From: Ekhidna sp.
GTDB taxonomy: Bacteria; Bacteroidota; Bacteroidia; Cytophagales; Cyclobacteriaceae
NCBI GenBank assembly: GCA_028821635.1
Contig: JAPPDO010000421.1
Coordinates: 7,074 to 14,276, forward strand
Direction of reading: 5' to 3'
Length of the DNA stretch: 7,203 nucleotides
The notes beneath the pieces were generated by a model. It worked only from the letters and a program-made list of their open reading frames with translations. It was not told where the DNA came from and made no database searches. This document shows, in pieces, positions 1 to 6,023 of this stretch; positions within the stretch are counted from its first letter, which is position 1; each line of letters opens with the position of its first letter. A program made the position numbers and the translations under genes.

Positions 1-1487
1 TAACTCAAAAGAAACCAGTCCTTTACCTGCTGCCTGAGATTGCCTTGACAACACAGATTATCGCAAGGCTGCACAGAATCTTTGGCGATGACTTTGGAGT
101 ATATCATTCAAGGTATTCCGATAATGAGCGAGTGGAAGTATGGCAAAAAGTGTTAAAGAAAGAATACGCATTTGTGGTTGGAGTCAGAAGTGCCGTCTTC
201 CTTCCTTTTGAGAATCTTGGCTTGATCATCGTTGATGAGGAACATGAGCCCTCTTACAAGCAATTCGATCCGGCACCCCGCTATCACGCCCGGGATGCGG
301 CTGTTTATCTCTCCACGCTCCATCAGTCAAAAGCATTGCTGGGGACGGCTACTCCTTCATTGGAGAGCTACAAAAATGCACTGGATGGAAAATATGCCTT
401 AGTAGCATTAAATGAAAGATACGGAGCGGCTTACGAGCCGAAACTTTTATTTGCCAATATGAGCAAAGAGCGAAAGCAGAAAAAATTGAAAGGAAATTTC
501 TCCTCTCAACTGGTGGATGAGATTCAAAAATCATTAGAAAAGAAAGACCAGATTATCATCTTTCAAAACAGACGTGGTTATGCCGCTTACATCACCTGCG
601 AAAACTGTGCGACGGTGCCAAAATGCCCCAACTGCTCCGTCAGTTTAACGTATCATCAATACAACCACAAGCTGATATGTCATTATTGCGGGTACAACCA
701 GCCAATGTATACCGACTGTTTGCATTGTGGTGAAAAAGAATTGAGGCAAGTCGGATTTGGTACGGAGGAATTGGAAGAAGAGTTAAAAATTCTCTTCCCC
801 CAAGCCGTCACTCAGCGTATGGATCTGGACACGACCCGCAGTAAGTATGGGTATCAAAGAATCATCGAGGAGTTTGAGGCGGCAAACATTGACATCCTGG
901 TGGGCACACAGATCATAAGCAAAGGCCTGGATTTTGACCGGGTAAATCTGGTTGGCATTTTCGATACGGACAGGATGATTCACTTTCCGGACTTTCGTGC
1001 ACACGAACGCTCCTATCAGTTAATTACGCAGGTAAGCGGACGTGCCGGGAGAAAGTCGAAAGACGGCCTCGTCATCATTCAAACCAATGACCCCGGTCAG
1101 GCACTGCTTCAACGAGTAAATCATCATGACTATCGCTCTTTTTATCAGTGGGAAGTCTTGGAAAGAGAGCGGTTCCATTATCCTCCCTTTTCCAGGATGA
1201 TCACCATCATCTTTAAAAGCAGCGACAAGCAAACCTCTTTTCAGGCGGCTAATTTTTACTTCCATGAGATAAGAAAACAGCTATCAAATCAAAGAATCAT
1301 CGGGCCGGTGGAGCCGCTAATCAGTAAAATCCGAAACCGCTACCTTCACGAAATCACGTTGAAATTAGACAAACAAGGTATTAACTTGCTTGTCGTTAAA
1401 GAATACCTCAAATCCGTTAAAAAAATGATGAAGTCAATGCCGGCATTCAAGAATGTTGTATTGGTATTTGACGTAGACCCTGTTTGA
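1..1487 (+). CDS. priA: Primosomal protein N' / replication restart helicase PriA (5'-partial)
   Basis: PriA is a superfamily-2 3'-5' DNA helicase that binds stalled or D-loop forks and reloads the replicative helicase. The frame is open from the window edge (first full codon at 3) and 494 codons are present. The Walker A region and DNA-binding N-terminus are therefore outside the window, roughly the first 300 residues if the protein has usual Bacteroidota length. Visible in order: motif Ia LYLLPEIALT at the very start; the Walker B box DEEH (nt 234-245) followed by PSYKQ; LLGTATPS (motif III); eight zinc-binding cysteines in four CxxC pairs (nt 597-728), the PriA-specific insertion; motif V GTQIISKG (from nt 903); and motif VI QVSGRAGR (nt 1029-1052). 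The ATG-less start at 45 (TTG) is only an internal Leu codon of the PEIALT motif, not the true start. The stop is TGA at 1485-1487. Identification is very secure. Confidence 0.97.
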   Translation, partial: TQKKPVLYLLPEIALTTQIIARLHRIFGDDFGVYHSRYSDNERVEVWQKVLKKEYAFVVGVRSAVFLPFENLGLIIVDEEHEPSYKQFDPAPRYHARDAAVYLSTLHQSKALLGTATPSLESYKNALDGKYALVALNERYGAAYEPKLLFANMSKERKQKKLKGNFSSQLVDEIQKSLEKKDQIIIFQNRRGYAAYITCENCATVPKCPNCSVSLTYHQYNHKLICHYCGYNQPMYTDCLHCGEKELRQVGFGTEELEEELKILFPQAVTQRMDLDTTRSKYGYQRIIEEFEAANIDILVGTQIISKGLDFDRVNLVGIFDTDRMIHFPDFRAHERSYQLITQVSGRAGRKSKDGLVIIQTNDPGQALLQRVNHHDYRSFYQWEVLERERFHYPPFSRMITIIFKSSDKQTSFQAANFYFHEIRKQLSNQRIIGPVEPLISKIRNRYLHEITLKLDKQGINLLVVKEYLKSVKKMMKSMPAFKNVVLVFDVDPV

Positions 1488-1670
1488 TGAGGCTACACGG
1501 TCAGTTCATTTTGATTCATTCATCAGCAGCATAATAAGCACTCATTTTGACCTGTCCGAGGTTATTGTTGTTGCTTGGAAGGAAAAGATATGCCGCTTAT
1601 GCGGTAAGAATGCCAAAATCCGTGTTGGGTTGTGCGTAGGCTGGATTGATTTTGGCTAGATTTTTCTTTG

Positions 1671-1718
1671 CTTCGTTTCTTTTTATCAACCATCGTGGAA
1701 CGTGAAAAAGAAATGAAG
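1671..1718. repeat. Inverted repeat / hairpin with 14-bp stem
   Basis: The arms are CTTCGTTTCTTTTT (1671-1684) and AAAAAGAAATGAAG (1705-1718), fully complementary except for one position that can form G-U, with a 20-nt loop. It lies 184 nt past the priA stop and 168 nt past the sdpI stop, so it is a poor fit for a simple terminator of either gene: no T-run follows the right arm, although the left arm itself is T-rich. It could be a structured end of a repeat element. Confidence 0.6.
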
Positions 1719-1746
1719 ATACTCAGTAACCGGAGATACTAGCCTG

Positions 1747-1767
1747 AGCGTAGATTGTATCTACGCT
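1747..1767. repeat. Perfect 9-bp palindromic hairpin
   Basis: AGCGTAGAT, loop TGT, ATCTACGCT: a perfect 9-bp stem with a 3-nt loop. The following bases (TTAATATGTTTTG) are AT-rich but not a clean T-tract, so a weak terminator for priA is possible but not compelling. Together with the hairpin at 1671-1718 it gives this gene-free region a repeat-like structure. Confidence 0.6.
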
Positions 1768-1848
1768 TTAATATGTTTTGTTGCTTTTTCAGCGAGGAGA
1801 TAGATTCGGTAGGATATAAAGGCGTAGCCATCCCGGCCGGACGTTCCC

Positions 1849-1881
1849 ACGCCGGATTACAAACTACACCTAAGAGAGGGG
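1849..1881 (+). repeat. Left copy of an inverted flanking motif
   Basis: Starting ACGCCGG and containing the core CAAACTACACCTA (1860-1872), followed by a purine-rich AGAGAGGGG run. The reverse complement of 4417-4449 has the same plan: ACGCTCGG, core CAAACGACACCTA, then a G-run. The cores match at 12 of 13 positions and the outer ACGC-CGG also aligns with a one-base gap. The two copies face each other across the AT-rich sdp/nuclease block. No target-site duplication is apparent outside them. Confidence 0.4.
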
Positions 1882-1885
1882 ATAT

Positions 1886-2215
1886 TTAAAAACCACTCTT
1901 TTTTAAAAAAGATTCTGTCAGAATTATTGTACTTACAAGCATTAAAATCCATATTCCTAACATTCCAAGTAAAGCCACCAATCCCCCGTACATGAAATAT
2001 AAAATTATTTGGATTATCAACAAGATAATTGTTTGCCTGTAAAGTAGGTCAGAGGAGTACGAATTAGCAATTATCCATGCTTCCTGAGATTTCATAGATC
2101 TCCTTGTTCTATATCCCACCACTGGATTTATTTCTTTAGGATAATATTTTTTGAATAGAAATGCAATGGAAATAAACATAATAATAAACGTGATATTCAT
2201 TATTTCAAATATCAT
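1886..2215 (-). CDS. SdpI-family membrane protein, half-size (putative toxin immunity)
   Basis: A 109-residue, very hydrophobic protein with about three membrane segments (near residues 3-21, 61-78 and 80-101). Between the first and second lies the signature PVVGYRTRRSMKSQEAW followed by IIANSYS, the conserved cytoplasmic P-x-x-GYR...S...W..AN motif of the SdpI family. In Bacillus subtilis, SdpI (about 207 aa) protects the cell from the secreted SDP peptide and sequesters the repressor SdpR; many homologues are about 110-aa proteins carrying only this module, like this one. The ATG overlaps the stop of the SdpB-like gene as ATGA (2215-2212), so it is translationally coupled to it and is last in the operon. 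Immunity is inferred from family and context; the family also contains members of unknown role. Confidence 0.8.
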   Translation of the reverse strand: MIFEIMNITFIIMFISIAFLFKKYYPKEINPVVGYRTRRSMKSQEAWIIANSYSSDLLYRQTIILLIIQIILYFMYGGLVALLGMLGIWILMLVSTIILTESFLKKSGF

Positions 2216-3108
2216 GGTTTTGTTGATTTAAACTTAATAAAAGCAATGTTTTTGCTGTGGTCAAGGAGATAAAGGAGTAAGACAGCAGACATAGAAAAAA
2301 AGAATGATATTAATCCATGAATAATCGCAATAGCAAAATGAAAGAGAATTCCCATTAATAGTAAATACTTTCTTCTGTAACTCTGGGGATCTAAGAAGAT
2401 TGCCGCAAAAAGCAGGATTTCAAATATTATGACACTCCAGGTAATAAAAACGACCAATTGGGTTGAGGTAATACTAATAATTAATGGTTTTAACCAATTA
2501 GCCGCACCATGATAATGATGAGTGAACCAGTAATAGGTTGCTGTTCCATTAACCCATTCATTTACTTTTAATTTTGCTACGCCGGCATGTAGATACAACA
2601 CACTTGCCTGGATTCTAATTGAAAAAATTGAGAACCAACCCACTACATAAAAGAGCTTACTTGCTTCTTTTTTATTACTTATCATTTGCCAGTGCCATTT
2701 TCTGCTGTCCACTATAGTAATTGGTATTAGCAATAGTGAAAAAACAGAGGCTACATGATCACCACCGTCAATTACAGAACAACTTGCAAAGAAGCTGAAA
2801 GTTACGTACCAATGTAATATTCCAGTGTATCTAGGATAAAAACCTATAATTACAAGAAATAATATTAATAGAGCTGTAAATTTAGCCAGAGAAAGTTGAT
2901 TTTCAAATACCTCAAATAAACTTAACTGAACTACTGGAGAAACAGCGACCCTAGTCAATTCTTCTGATTTAGGAAATAATGTTTGGGTAGAATTAAAGAT
3001 CAATGTGAGAAATGTCCCCATAGCAAGTACACTACGACTTACACCGTAGACATTTGTGATAGGACTTTTTGTAAATAACTCATCTAATTTATTTGATACT
3101 TGTAACAT
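2212..3108 (-). CDS. sdpB: SdpB-family HTTM membrane protein (SDP-type peptide maturation)
   Basis: A polytopic membrane protein of 298 residues from the ATG at 3108, or 299 from an adjacent GTG at 3111. I prefer the ATG, which overlaps the sdpA stop by one base (TGATG). It carries the HTTM/SdpB hallmark YLHAGVAKL (about residues 173-181) followed by EWVNGTATYYW (185-195), a DGGDH loop (about 115-119) and a late HFAIAIIHGL helix (258-267). In B. subtilis, SdpA and SdpB act together at the membrane to turn the SdpC precursor into the active SDP cannibalism peptide. HTTM domains are also found in vitamin K-dependent gamma-carboxylase, but the NGTA-YYW stretch and the neighbours favour SdpB. The gene is full length and undamaged, with an ATGA overlap to the SdpI-like gene downstream. 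Codon use is strongly AT-biased compared with priA and ddl. Confidence 0.85.
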   Translation of the reverse strand: MLQVSNKLDELFTKSPITNVYGVSRSVLAMGTFLTLIFNSTQTLFPKSEELTRVAVSPVVQLSLFEVFENQLSLAKFTALLILFLVIIGFYPRYTGILHWYVTFSFFASCSVIDGGDHVASVFSLLLIPITIVDSRKWHWQMISNKKEASKLFYVVGWFSIFSIRIQASVLYLHAGVAKLKVNEWVNGTATYYWFTHHYHGAANWLKPLIISITSTQLVVFITWSVIIFEILLFAAIFLDPQSYRRKYLLLMGILFHFAIAIIHGLISFFFSMSAVLLLYLLDHSKNIAFIKFKSTKP

Positions 3109-3290
3109 CACCGGATGATAGAAATTTTACAAATTTTAAAGGGCATTTGAATCTTATCATAACTCTTGTTCCAAGCCCACGGAATCGGTTTGACTTTCTT
3201 CAATAGAAAATTTCCTGTGCAGTATGCTTCTTTAAATGGATTCTCAATTGTGTAAATCTCATCCGGAGTACAACCAGTAATTTTTCTCAC
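3108..3290 (-). pseudogene. sdpA: SdpA family, C-terminal fragment (5' end missing)
   Basis: The 60 residues read from a GTG at 3290 correspond to the C-terminal third of SdpA: a Cys-containing GCTPDEIYTIENP stretch, a second Cys (AYCTGNF), then the family's most conserved segment KPIPWAW (residues 34-40) and a closing QMPFKICKI beta-like strand. SdpA proteins are normally about 150-170 aa with an N-terminal membrane anchor; none of that is here. The frame stays open upstream only to an in-frame TAA at 3324-3326 and offers no ATG, and no other frame up to the nuclease gene encodes the missing part. The stop overlaps the sdpB start (TGATG), so the 3' junction is native and only the 5' side has been lost. 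I call it a truncated remnant; a functional 60-residue peptide cannot be excluded. Confidence 0.7.
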
Positions 3291-3340
3291 CGAGCAGGCA
3301 TTTTTCTCTGCCGAGTGGTTATTTTATAATCCTAATTAAT

Positions 3341-3348
3341 TAGATTTG
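3341..3348 (+). promoter_or_regulatory. Candidate Bacteroidota -7 promoter element for the nuclease gene
   Basis: TAGATTTG matches the Bacteroidota -7 consensus TAnnTTTG exactly and lies 38 nt before the nuclease ATG, implying a leader of roughly 30 nt. At the usual 19-nt spacing upstream stands TTA (3319-3321) rather than TTG, so the -33 element is imperfect. The box sits just outside the broken end of sdpA. Confidence 0.45.
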
Positions 3349-3386
3349 AAGGTAAGATTTTGATTGACTAATAAAAAGATAAGATC

Positions 3387-4367
3387 ATGGAACAAAAGAA
3401 AATAATTGAAGTGCCTAACATGGTTTGGGCTTTTAACGAAACAGATGTAGATACCAAGCCATTACTCATTAAATCGCTTAAGAATGGAAAATCTCGTTTT
3501 GGCTGGTCATCGAAAAATGAACACAACCTACTAAGGGAAGAATGGTCAGAAAATCATTCAAAACAATTTTTTCTGAGGCAAATTAAACCCGGAGATTGGA
3601 TCGTACATATTAACACTCCAAGTTCGGGAGAGTGTATGACCGCTAAAGTAATATCCGAATATCAATACGATAAAGGTTTAGACTGCGGTAATGGAAGAGT
3701 AGATTTCAGGCATTGTTTTGAAATTGATAAGGAAAGCTTAGTGAAGTTTAATAGAAAAGACCCTAATGTTAAACCTAACGTAAATTTATTTCCTAGAAGA
3801 AGGTGTCAGAGAGTATATAAAACAAGGGAATTTGCGGAGTCAATAGAAAATATTTTAAATAATGAAGTAACATTAAAAAATAGACAAAGACGAGAAGATT
3901 ATCATTTAAAATCAGAGACAGACAAATTTCTGAAGGAAATAACTAGAAAAATTCATGAAATGAATAGAAGTAAAGAGTTTGAAAAATTTCTTTATGAGGT
4001 GTTTCAGTCAATTCCAAATGTTTATCCGAATAGGAATGGCTTTGGTTTTAGAAGTGATAACGGTGCAGACTTGTTCGTTACAATAGATAATTCATTAGAT
4101 TTTGAGCAAAGAATAATTATTCAGGCTAAATCTTATGAAGGGAATCATAGTAGTACTGTCGTTGTGAATGATATTAAAAGAGCTTTTGAGACATATGAAG
4201 AGTGCGAAAAAGCTATTATAATTACTACGGGAGAACGTACTGAAGAATTGGAAGATGCAATAAGTGATTATAGTGACGAGTGTGGTAAAGAAATTGAACT
4301 TATTGCCGGGAAAGAAGTTGCACAATTCGCAATTAAACACGCTCCGGAAAAAGTATTTAATTTATAA
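3387..4367 (+). CDS. Mrr-like restriction endonuclease with N-terminal accessory domain
   Basis: 326 residues in two parts. The C-terminal half (about 193-326) is an Mrr-type PD-(D/E)XK nuclease: helix SKEFEKFLYEVF with conserved acidic residues, then GAD with catalytic Asp228, then IIIQAKSY giving the Mrr-variant QxK motif (Gln246, Lys248). The following helix and AIIITTGERTEE strand are the usual Mrr counterpart of 'GilvTtg'. The N-terminal half (about 10-110) contains FGW (38-40) and a GDWIVHIN strand (69-76) leading to CMTAKVISEY, resembling PUA/EVE-like modules that often read modified bases; this assignment is tentative. A basic linker (about 136-190) joins them. The start is fixed by an in-frame TAA at 3372-3374. 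No methyltransferase or specificity gene is adjacent, so a modification-dependent (type IV-like) role is more likely than classical type II. AT-rich, in keeping with transfer. Confidence 0.82.
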   Translation: MEQKKIIEVPNMVWAFNETDVDTKPLLIKSLKNGKSRFGWSSKNEHNLLREEWSENHSKQFFLRQIKPGDWIVHINTPSSGECMTAKVISEYQYDKGLDCGNGRVDFRHCFEIDKESLVKFNRKDPNVKPNVNLFPRRRCQRVYKTREFAESIENILNNEVTLKNRQRREDYHLKSETDKFLKEITRKIHEMNRSKEFEKFLYEVFQSIPNVYPNRNGFGFRSDNGADLFVTIDNSLDFEQRIIIQAKSYEGNHSSTVVVNDIKRAFETYEECEKAIIITTGERTEELEDAISDYSDECGKEIELIAGKEVAQFAIKHAPEKVFNL

Positions 4368-4416
4368 ATAGTCTACTACTACCTATATAGCGATGCCTCT
4401 TTTACATTTTAGATAA

Positions 4417-4449
4417 CTCCCCCCTAGGTGTCGTTTGAGTCCCGAGCGT
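4417..4449 (-). repeat. Right copy of an inverted flanking motif
   Basis: Read on the minus strand this gives ACGCTCGG, then the core CAAACGACACCTA, then a run of six G. It pairs with 1849-1881 on the plus strand (core 12 of 13 identical) in the orientation expected of terminal inverted repeats around the sdp and nuclease genes. Chance or membership in a dispersed repeat family are the alternatives. Confidence 0.4.
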
Positions 4450-4533
4450 TTATTGAAGTTTGTCAGAGATTAAAAAGCTCCCTGTAGCAGCACGGTTTAT
4501 TTCATTATTCGCATTACATCCCAGACATTTCGA

Positions 4534-4541
4534 TACATTTG
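4534..4541 (+). promoter_or_regulatory. Candidate -7 promoter element for the lipoprotein/OMP operon
   Basis: TACATTTG is an exact match to TAnnTTTG, 58 nt before the lipoprotein ATG. No convincing TTG is found at the -33 position, so confidence is limited. It would drive both the lipoprotein and the overlapping OMP gene. Confidence 0.4.
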
Positions 4542-4599
4542 TAGTATGAGACTGTAACTCATAGCATTAAAATAAAAAGCAGTATTATTCACAATACCA

Positions 4600-5298
4600 A
4601 TGAAGCAGTTCATTTTTATTTCTATTCTGTTGCTGCTTGTCATTTCGTGCGACCCTTGTCCGGATTGTGGAGATCCGCTTGCTTCAGAACCCACCGTTGA
4701 GATGATCTTTATCAATCAGGACAGCATCCACTCCATTGATTTAAGGATCAACTTCTTAGAAAGCCAGGATTCCATATTCTCTGTGGTAAAGGCTGATTTG
4801 GATGATCTACGTGACAGTTTGCGGAAAGTTCAGGACTCCCTCAACATCGGACGGGATGAGTATGAGGACGAGAAAGCCTCTTTGCTGGACCTGATCAAGC
4901 AGGAGCAGCAGGATTCTCTATTTTACGAAAATCAGGAAATAGGTGAGACCACCGCTATTTTAAACGCTGCCCGATCAACCATTAACTCAGGCTTAATCCT
5001 CGTAAACCGGATAAGTCTCCCTGAAACCGGTTCTACCATCACATTTTCAGACAGTGCCACTGTGTGGGATTTTCCGCTCTCCTTCCGGGAGGAGTTTTCT
5101 GTTTATGACGTGCTCATTCGTGACGAAAACTTCACCATCGAACTGGACTATGAAACGTTCACCGAGGTCGATGAGGAGAGAAACATTCGGATTAGAGCCC
5201 AAAACATACGAGTTATTGACACGATGGGTTTTGATAGCCTAAACATTTGCGAGGAGAACTGTATCGATGGAGAGGCATCCTTTACTTTTTATTTCTAG
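4600..5298 (+). CDS. Coiled-coil lipoprotein, DUF6452-like
   Basis: 232 residues. The N-terminus is a lipoprotein signal: MKQ, a hydrophobic stretch, and lipobox VISC with the lipidated Cys at 17; the mature protein starts CDPCPDCGDP. After a short PTVEMIFIN strand comes a polar, helical region (about 43-115) rich in Asp, Leu, Ser and Gln with repeated (Q/R)DS(I/L) units at residues 40, 56, 71, 78 and 104, most likely a coiled coil. The C-terminal half (about 130-232) looks like beta strands and ends FTFYF. Paired cysteines near both ends (20/23 and 217/221) could form disulfides in the periplasm. Position just before a DUF6048-like OMP, and the strand pattern, suggest a relative of the DUF6452 lipoproteins that accompany DUF6048 in Bacteroidota. 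The coiled-coil section makes it longer than I expect for that family. The molecular function is unknown. Confidence 0.75.
   Translation: MKQFIFISILLLLVISCDPCPDCGDPLASEPTVEMIFINQDSIHSIDLRINFLESQDSIFSVVKADLDDLRDSLRKVQDSLNIGRDEYEDEKASLLDLIKQEQQDSLFYENQEIGETTAILNAARSTINSGLILVNRISLPETGSTITFSDSATVWDFPLSFREEFSVYDVLIRDENFTIELDYETFTEVDEERNIRIRAQNIRVIDTMGFDSLNICEENCIDGEASFTFYF
5251..5258 (+). promoter_or_regulatory. Shine-Dalgarno-like site inside the lipoprotein gene
   Basis: GAGGAGAA lies 8 nt before the ATG at 5267, inside the 3' end of the lipoprotein gene. It supports 5267 as the true OMP start even though that makes the two genes overlap by 32 nt; the next ATG in frame (5306) would cut away most of the signal peptide. 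Confidence 0.5.
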
Positions 5299-6022
5299 TC
5301 TGCTCATGGCCGGTGTGAGTTGCTTCGGACAAGTGGGCGACTCGCTGAGCATCCGTCAGGATTCGATCCTTCCCGTTGTTTTAAATCAGGCTGATTCTGC
5401 TACGACGGAGGATCCCGAGATACAAGATGCGCCCGAGGTAAAAGAACCAAAAAGATTTTTTACGCCATCTATTTACTTAGACTATGGTAAGCTATTAACT
5501 ATTCCGTTTGATTTTGAAGCTAAATATGAGGGAGGCTTAACGTTTTTATTCATGGAAAGAATCCCTCTTATCATTGAGGCCGGCTCTGCGGCACTCTCCC
5601 CTAAAGGTGCTTATGCAAATGGTAATTATGAGATCTCGGGGGTGTATTACAGGTTCGGAATAGGGTATGTTGGCTCAAAGGATTCGGAGCATAATGCGGG
5701 GATTTCCGTCCGATATGGAATGTCCTCATTTGACGAAAGCGGGCAAATCCTTGTGGAAAGTACCTCAGAAATACAGCGTGATTTGGTAAAGGTAACCGAT
5801 AGAAAGGGCCTTACTGCTGACTGGTGGGAACTGGTGGTTTATACCGATCAGCGGTTATTTAAAGATTCGGAAATGTTCTGGATAGGTCTCAATCTCAGGA
5901 TGCGAATACTTCAAAGCTATGATGCGCAGGAAGAGATTGACGTTTATGCTATCCCGGGATATGGGCGTGCTTTTGATAAAACAATCCCTGCCGCTAACCT
6001 CTTCCTGAAAATAAAATTTTAG
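5267..6022 (+). CDS. Outer-membrane protein, DUF6048-like
   Basis: 251 residues. The N-terminus is a Sec signal peptide (hydrophobic LLFISSLLMAGVSC) with likely cleavage before Gln22 (CFG|QVGDS), a common +1 residue in Bacteroidota; the Cys at 19 lacks a good lipobox. A low-complexity acidic stretch (about 23-62) follows. The rest alternates like a beta-barrel: NYEISGVYYRFGIGY (120-134), ISVRYGMSSF (146-155), TADWWEL (183-189), IGLNLRMRI, IPGYGR (229-234), and a final strand LFLKIKF ending in Phe, as in BAM-dependent barrels. This order of motifs (NY..G.Y.R.G, GxRYG.S.F, W.E, PGYG) is what I recall of DUF6048. It is the second gene of an operon with the lipoprotein, overlapping it by 32 nt in another frame, so the two products probably work together at the outer membrane. 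Function unknown. Confidence 0.78.
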   Translation: MERHPLLFISSLLMAGVSCFGQVGDSLSIRQDSILPVVLNQADSATTEDPEIQDAPEVKEPKRFFTPSIYLDYGKLLTIPFDFEAKYEGGLTFLFMERIPLIIEAGSAALSPKGAYANGNYEISGVYYRFGIGYVGSKDSEHNAGISVRYGMSSFDESGQILVESTSEIQRDLVKVTDRKGLTADWWELVVYTDQRLFKDSEMFWIGLNLRMRILQSYDAQEEIDVYAIPGYGRAFDKTIPAANLFLKIKF

Positions 6023-6023
6023 A

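Larger units (their letters stand above)
1488..1885. other. Intergenic region with hairpins, probable dispersed repeat or decayed element end
   Basis: This is about 400 bp between the convergent ends of priA and the SdpI-like gene. I find no reading frame with a start codon and plausible protein composition on either strand; the open stretches are short and interrupted. The region contains a 14-bp-stem hairpin (1671-1718), a perfect 9-bp palindrome (1747-1767), a GC-rich patch with a CCGGCCGG palindrome (1833-1840), and at its right edge one copy of a motif that recurs inverted at 4417-4449. Such dense secondary structure in a gene-free stretch resembles REP-like repeats or the non-coding ends of small transposons. 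That classification is inference; no transposase is present. Confidence 0.5.
4368..4599. other. Intergenic leader region before the lipoprotein gene
   Basis: 232 bp without a credible gene. It holds the right copy of the inverted motif (4417-4449), a short coding-like stretch with no start (SPERLLKFVRD then stop, about 4440-4475) that may be a remnant of older sequence, a candidate promoter (4534-4541), and just after it a small hairpin with 6-bp stem TATGAG/CTCATA (4545-4563) that would lie at or near the 5' end of the lipoprotein mRNA. No clear terminator for the nuclease gene is visible. Confidence 0.4.

Noticed and set aside
1560..1860. Open minus-strand and plus-strand stretches in the priA-sdpI gap, such as a Lys/Ser-rich minus-strand stretch and a plus-strand SVDCIYALICFVAFSARR stretch.
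   Set aside because: No suitable starts, composition unlike real proteins, and they run through the two hairpins; better explained as repeat sequence.
3291..3320. Possible hairpin or direct repeat around the two CCGAG words next to the sdpA breakpoint.
   Set aside because: Complementarity is limited to about 4 bp and the direct repeat to 5 bp; not above chance.
4095..4340. Minus-strand open frame of 81 codons within the nuclease gene.
   Set aside because: Phe/Ser-rich antisense shadow of the Mrr-like catalytic domain.
4497..4715. Minus-strand open frame of 72 codons over the lipoprotein start.
   Set aside because: It is antisense to the signal peptide and lipobox of a well-supported gene and crosses its candidate promoter; only its last part looks protein-like.
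5054..5242. Second plus-strand frame of 62 codons inside the lipoprotein gene.
   Set aside because: No RBS, Arg/Ser-rich composition, fully inside the better-supported lipoprotein frame.
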